From Neckera pumila (lineage: Eukaryota; Streptophyta; Bryopsida; Hypnales; Neckeraceae), in contig OZ018415.1 in assembly GCA_963969595.1 (NCBI GenBank), forward strand, positions 22,263,782 to 22,327,781: 64,000 nt of DNA, in the 5' to 3' direction. A program made the translations under genes and the position numbers. Shown here piece by piece: positions 60,901 through 64,000 of the stretch (positions are counted from its first letter, which is position 1; each line of letters begins with the position of its first letter). A model generated the notes under the pieces. That model did no database searches, had not been told where the DNA came from, and was given only the letters and a program-made list of their open reading frames with translations.

Positions 60901-63273
60901 TTTGCCACAAATATGGCATTTGCTTCAAACACATTTGCTGAAATGCGTTTCCAGATAAATAAGAGAAAAATTTCATCAATGTACACTATGGTGGTCCAAA
61001 AGACTTCCTGCCACTATTTTCTCTTACTCTGTTCATGTTCTCGAAGCCTCAACCATTCCTCATAAATATTAATCCTCTCTAATGTAAAACTTAACGAACT
61101 ATAGAACTCCTACAATTGTACATTTGAGACACGTGCAATTTGTTATTCCTACGGTACAAATACTCAAAAGACAATGCAAATATTACAATTCCCCCATGGA
61201 TAGACAACTCACTTGCCTGGTTGAATTAACTCTGACTGTCTTCCTTGATGCCCGAATCCCAGACCTACTGCCACGAGAAGTTGATGCTCTTTTCACTACC
61301 CTAGCTTGGTCAGTGGTTTTTGGTTGCTGCAGTTTTTTTTTTATTCTTCCGTTGTTATTCCGGTGGACTCACTACTAGTCGCCTTCCTGCCCAATCTTCC
61401 ACTATTGAAAAGCAATGCAATTGAAGAACAACCTCAATGCAATTACATAATTTCATCTCCAAAATGACAAAGTATATAGCTTTGGAAATGTTCTATTTCA
61501 GCCACATGCCTTTGGCATTTCCGTCCTCAAAACCAAACTAAAGGAAAATCTCAGAAGATGTGGACTGCCTAAGCTTGATATCTGAAAACCTCATTAACAT
61601 AACTTTGCATTTCTAAGAACATTATCGGGACAACTTTGCGCGATTACTGGGTAAGTTTTTGTCAAATAAAACTGTCTTTCATGCCGTGTATTGATTGACT
61701 CCCTTCCAAATACGGGTCCACAGCACAAATGACAACCACCAACATTCTCTAGAGAAAACTGCTTCACAAATTAAAGGCAGCAGTTTCCCGATCTGGACAA
61801 ACAGTGTTCACTAAATTGAATAAGGAACTATAGTCTATGACGGGATTCAGCCTGAAGCACCAACGGAAACTTGGGTATCACACAAGAGAAGTTTGTGCTT
61901 CCACAGCTAAAACAGCCTTCACAATAACAGGTTTAGCCTCAGGCTTTCATTTCAATTACCTGAAAGTGTACATAACACGTAAAAAATTTGACAGAAGAAA
62001 GCCTTCTTCAATTCTCTTAAGTGTTCTTTGATGTCCAAGTCAATGAAGATTTCAATCTCAAATGCATTCCACAACAATCACTACCCAATTGATAACAAAT
62101 GATTAATGATTTGTATAGCTTGCTCTACAAGGAAGTGACCGTCATGTTCACGAATTGTATTGCTTACAAACTGAGTTGGTACTTTCACTTAGTAGTGTTC
62201 TGATCTCCCTAATGGATGCTCCAAAGTAGGACTTCTTGCAAGTCAGTGAGGAATTCCGCTAGAACTTCCGCCTGTCTTCTCCTGGATGGGGATGCAGTGA
62301 GAATTTCAAATAGCAAACATGCCGATTCCTACACCATACGAGGTTCTTTGCCTGAGAGTGATCAAACACAACGCCAAACAATTAGACGATGCCCTCCACC
62401 ACGAGAACTCAATGTGAGTACTTCAAATCAAAATCTGCTGCACATTCATTTTTCACCTTGTTCACTTCAAGCAGCACTGCTGGCCAGATTTTATTGAAGT
62501 GCGGCAAAGTAGCCAGGAGTTTCCACGGCCTTTTTTTGCAGACCATGTACGCTGCATGTGCGACTTCAGTGTCTCTTTCTTTGCCGCCAATCGCTTCAAA
62601 AGTTCCGCTGCAAGGCATGTTTACATTTATAGCCGTTGTTGGGAAATCGGAATTAGTACGCGCTAAATGTAGTATTCAATTGCAATCTCCGGCATCTTCT
62701 ACTACCAAAGATAAAAAATGACGCAAAATTAATCCGTCCACTACAGAAGAGAGTTTCCCCTTACTGACAACGCCGAGGCATGTAACAAAATGTAGGAAGT
62801 AATTTGACTAACATAAGTACCATGAAACTGGGTTGGTAAGACAAGGTTCCACGCATACACACAGCGCGAAGCTTCTTCTTCCTTTTGCAATGTAAAAAAA
62901 GGGTGACTTTCCGTTGTGCCTCGTAACTTGTGCCTTGTTGGCAACCCTAATTAGGTAGAAACGGATGAAAGCCTTTTTTTGGTGCTTGTCAATACAGAAT
63001 TCTATCTAGCGCCGCCTCGTTCACATGCGCTTGCCAAGGTCGCTTCTACGTCGCGGCCTTCTGCAATAGTTCTCTGCATTGGCAGACGGCGCGGACTTCC
63101 TCGACATGCTCTTCATCTACGCACACAATCCTATTTCCAGCAATGAAGCCTTTTTTGGAATGTGACGCATTTAACTACAAGGGAAACAAGAGGTGTCACA
63201 TTTACTAGTACCTTTGCTGCGGTCAAAGTTTTCTCTTCTCTTGTTTAATTTTTATCCTCTTCTCACAACGTAG
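57939..63273. other. Right part of the CACTA region, no firm gene
   Basis: The sequence remains C-rich and G-poor on +. A possible upstream exon of the transposase would lie just above 57.94 kb (CTCCAG acceptor-like signal). Exon-like pieces on the minus strand near 62.2-63.1 kb are listed separately. Otherwise the frames are short and unrecognised. Confidence 0.35.
62211..63165 (-). other. Possible minus-strand exons of an unknown gene
   Basis: Several pieces look coding. About 63150-63043 reads KGFIAGNRIVCVDEEHVEE onward to a Cys-x-Cys stretch. About 62590-62420 follows a CTTGCAG acceptor and reads CSGTFEAIGGKERDTEVAHA and onward to NKIWPAVLLEV. About 62283-62211 ends with an RRRQAEVLAEFLTDLQE helix and a stop. 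I could not confirm that the phases join. They could be a second CACTA gene (a TNPA-like accessory) or a host gene fragment; I recognise no domain. Confidence 0.25.
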
Positions 63274-63820
63274 GTACGAGCAACTGAATAGCCATGCTCT
63301 AGAGGACGCTCAGCTCTACTTCAGGACAGGAAGAGTGCGGTCTCCTTCACCTACACCTCTGTTCGACTCTGACAGAGACACTCCAGAGTTGCGGAAGCGA
63401 AGAACTCAAGACCCTAGGCATACCGCGGATTGTACAGGACATACAAGTGGAACTCCTGCACAAGAGGAATTACAGCTTCCCGTGTTGCCCATCGTTGTGC
63501 AGCTCTCTAGCAACTCAGATAACAAAGTTTGTCGATGCAAGGATGTCTCCCAGCAGTGCAGAAAGGATGCATTGGCTATGACGTCGACTGACAGCCGTAA
63601 TACTGACACGAGCTCCGACTTCCAACTAAGTGACAACGACGAAGACACTAAAAGTACCTCAAGTGAAACACCGTCTAATTACGTAGAGACAGAGGAGGAC
63701 ATCCCTTCACAACCCGACAGTGAGACTTCTATTCACAGCGTTCCTGAATTTGCACGGAGGAAAACACTAAGGACCGGCACAACCACATCAATTGCATATC
63801 TGCGGAGAAACATGCAAGAG
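63274..63820 (+). CDS. Internal exon of an unrecognised Ser/Asp-rich protein, gene continues right
   Basis: Bounded by acceptor AACGTAG|G and donor CAAGAG|GTGAGT, this 547-bp exon is open throughout in one frame (one leading base, then 182 codons, ending in phase 0). It starts YEQLNSHALEDAQLYFRTGR and continues into a long hydrophilic, probably disordered stretch rich in Ser, Thr, Asp and Glu with a small Cys cluster (CRCKDVSQQC). Codon composition is more balanced than in the surroundings. It may be a gene carried by the transposon in opposite orientation to its transposase, or a flanking host gene. Function unknown. Confidence 0.5.
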
Positions 63821-64000
63821 GTGAGTTCATTTTAGACCTAAATTTCCTTGATTACAAAACGGGTGGGTCTCATTTTCATATAGACATAGGCTTTGTCTTT
63901 AACACCGCACATACAAACCTTTGAACAACTGTACTCTTCCAGATGTTAGTCATTGTTTTTTCAATTGAAAAGCCCTTTTTGTTTGGCTATTGGAATCTAG
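63821..64000 (+). other. Intron start after the last exon
   Basis: GT-started, T-rich sequence following the exon, consistent with an intron that runs out of the window. Nothing else is seen. Confidence 0.4.

Larger units (their letters stand above)
48019..64000 (-). mobile_element. Large CACTA (En/Spm) transposon, right end not found
   Basis: The presumed 3' terminus is CACTAGTAGAAAATCAGTGA at 48019, a typical CACTA-type end, preceded by GAT. From there the composition changes to C-rich and G-poor on the + strand and stays so to about 62-63 kb. The minus strand carries the transposase gene (50347-57923). I searched by eye for the reverse-complement end (ending TACTAGTG) up to 64000 and did not find it, so the element may run past the window. 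It may instead end earlier with a mutated terminus, and the extent to the right of 58.1 kb is therefore a guess. Confidence 0.45.

Overview
The window looks like nuclear DNA of a land plant, most likely a bryophyte and probably a moss. The strongest clue is the locus at 36.6-42.4 kb, where a protein-kinase module is spliced to NB-ARC and LRR exons. This 'PNL' class of NLR is known mainly from mosses. AT-rich spacers, multi-exon genes with standard GT/AG introns, an L-type lectin receptor kinase and plant-type CACTA transposon genes agree. The species cannot be named from sequence alone.

Layout: 1-5.0 kb is an AT-rich spacer with a 222-bp palindromic CACTA-type MITE. 5.0-11.2 kb (+) is an L-type lectin receptor kinase in two exons, with a 4.1-kb intron between the glycine loop and the VAVK lysine. 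12.4-18.4 kb is a repeat nest: an (AAAG)n microsatellite, a three-copy tandem repeat, a 222-bp MITE inserted in one copy, and at least three elements with TTAA flanks and CCCCTAAAGGACC-like inverted ends. 18.9-19.9 kb (-) is an AIM24-like gene whose middle is apparently missing. 21.2-25.4 kb (-) is a complete ten-exon gene for a 443-aa RING E3 ligase of the APD type, with two membrane spans. 26.6-27.6 kb holds degenerate tandem repeats upstream of it. 29.6 kb carries a pogo/Emigrant-like MITE with TA target sites.

36.6-42.4 kb (+) is the centrepiece: an N-terminal helical domain, a TKL-type kinase, an NB-ARC domain, about 22 nearly identical 24-residue LRRs and a C-terminal ZZ-type zinc finger. 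An in-frame TGA separates the N-terminal domain from the kinase, and the kinase has a 42-residue tandem duplication.

43.1-45.5 kb (-) is a decayed protein gene that looks transposon-derived. From about 48.0 kb to the right edge the + strand is C-rich and G-poor. This part carries a CACTA (En/Spm) transposase gene on the minus strand, broken by four stop codons that could all have arisen by C-to-T change. A separate plus-strand exon of unknown function runs out of the window at 63.3-63.8 kb.

The genes are independent, not an operon. Lectin kinase and NLR are both immune-receptor types, and the E3 ligase and AIM24-like protein are housekeeping-like. Exon models were derived by hand from splice signals, phases and family resemblance; none has transcript support.
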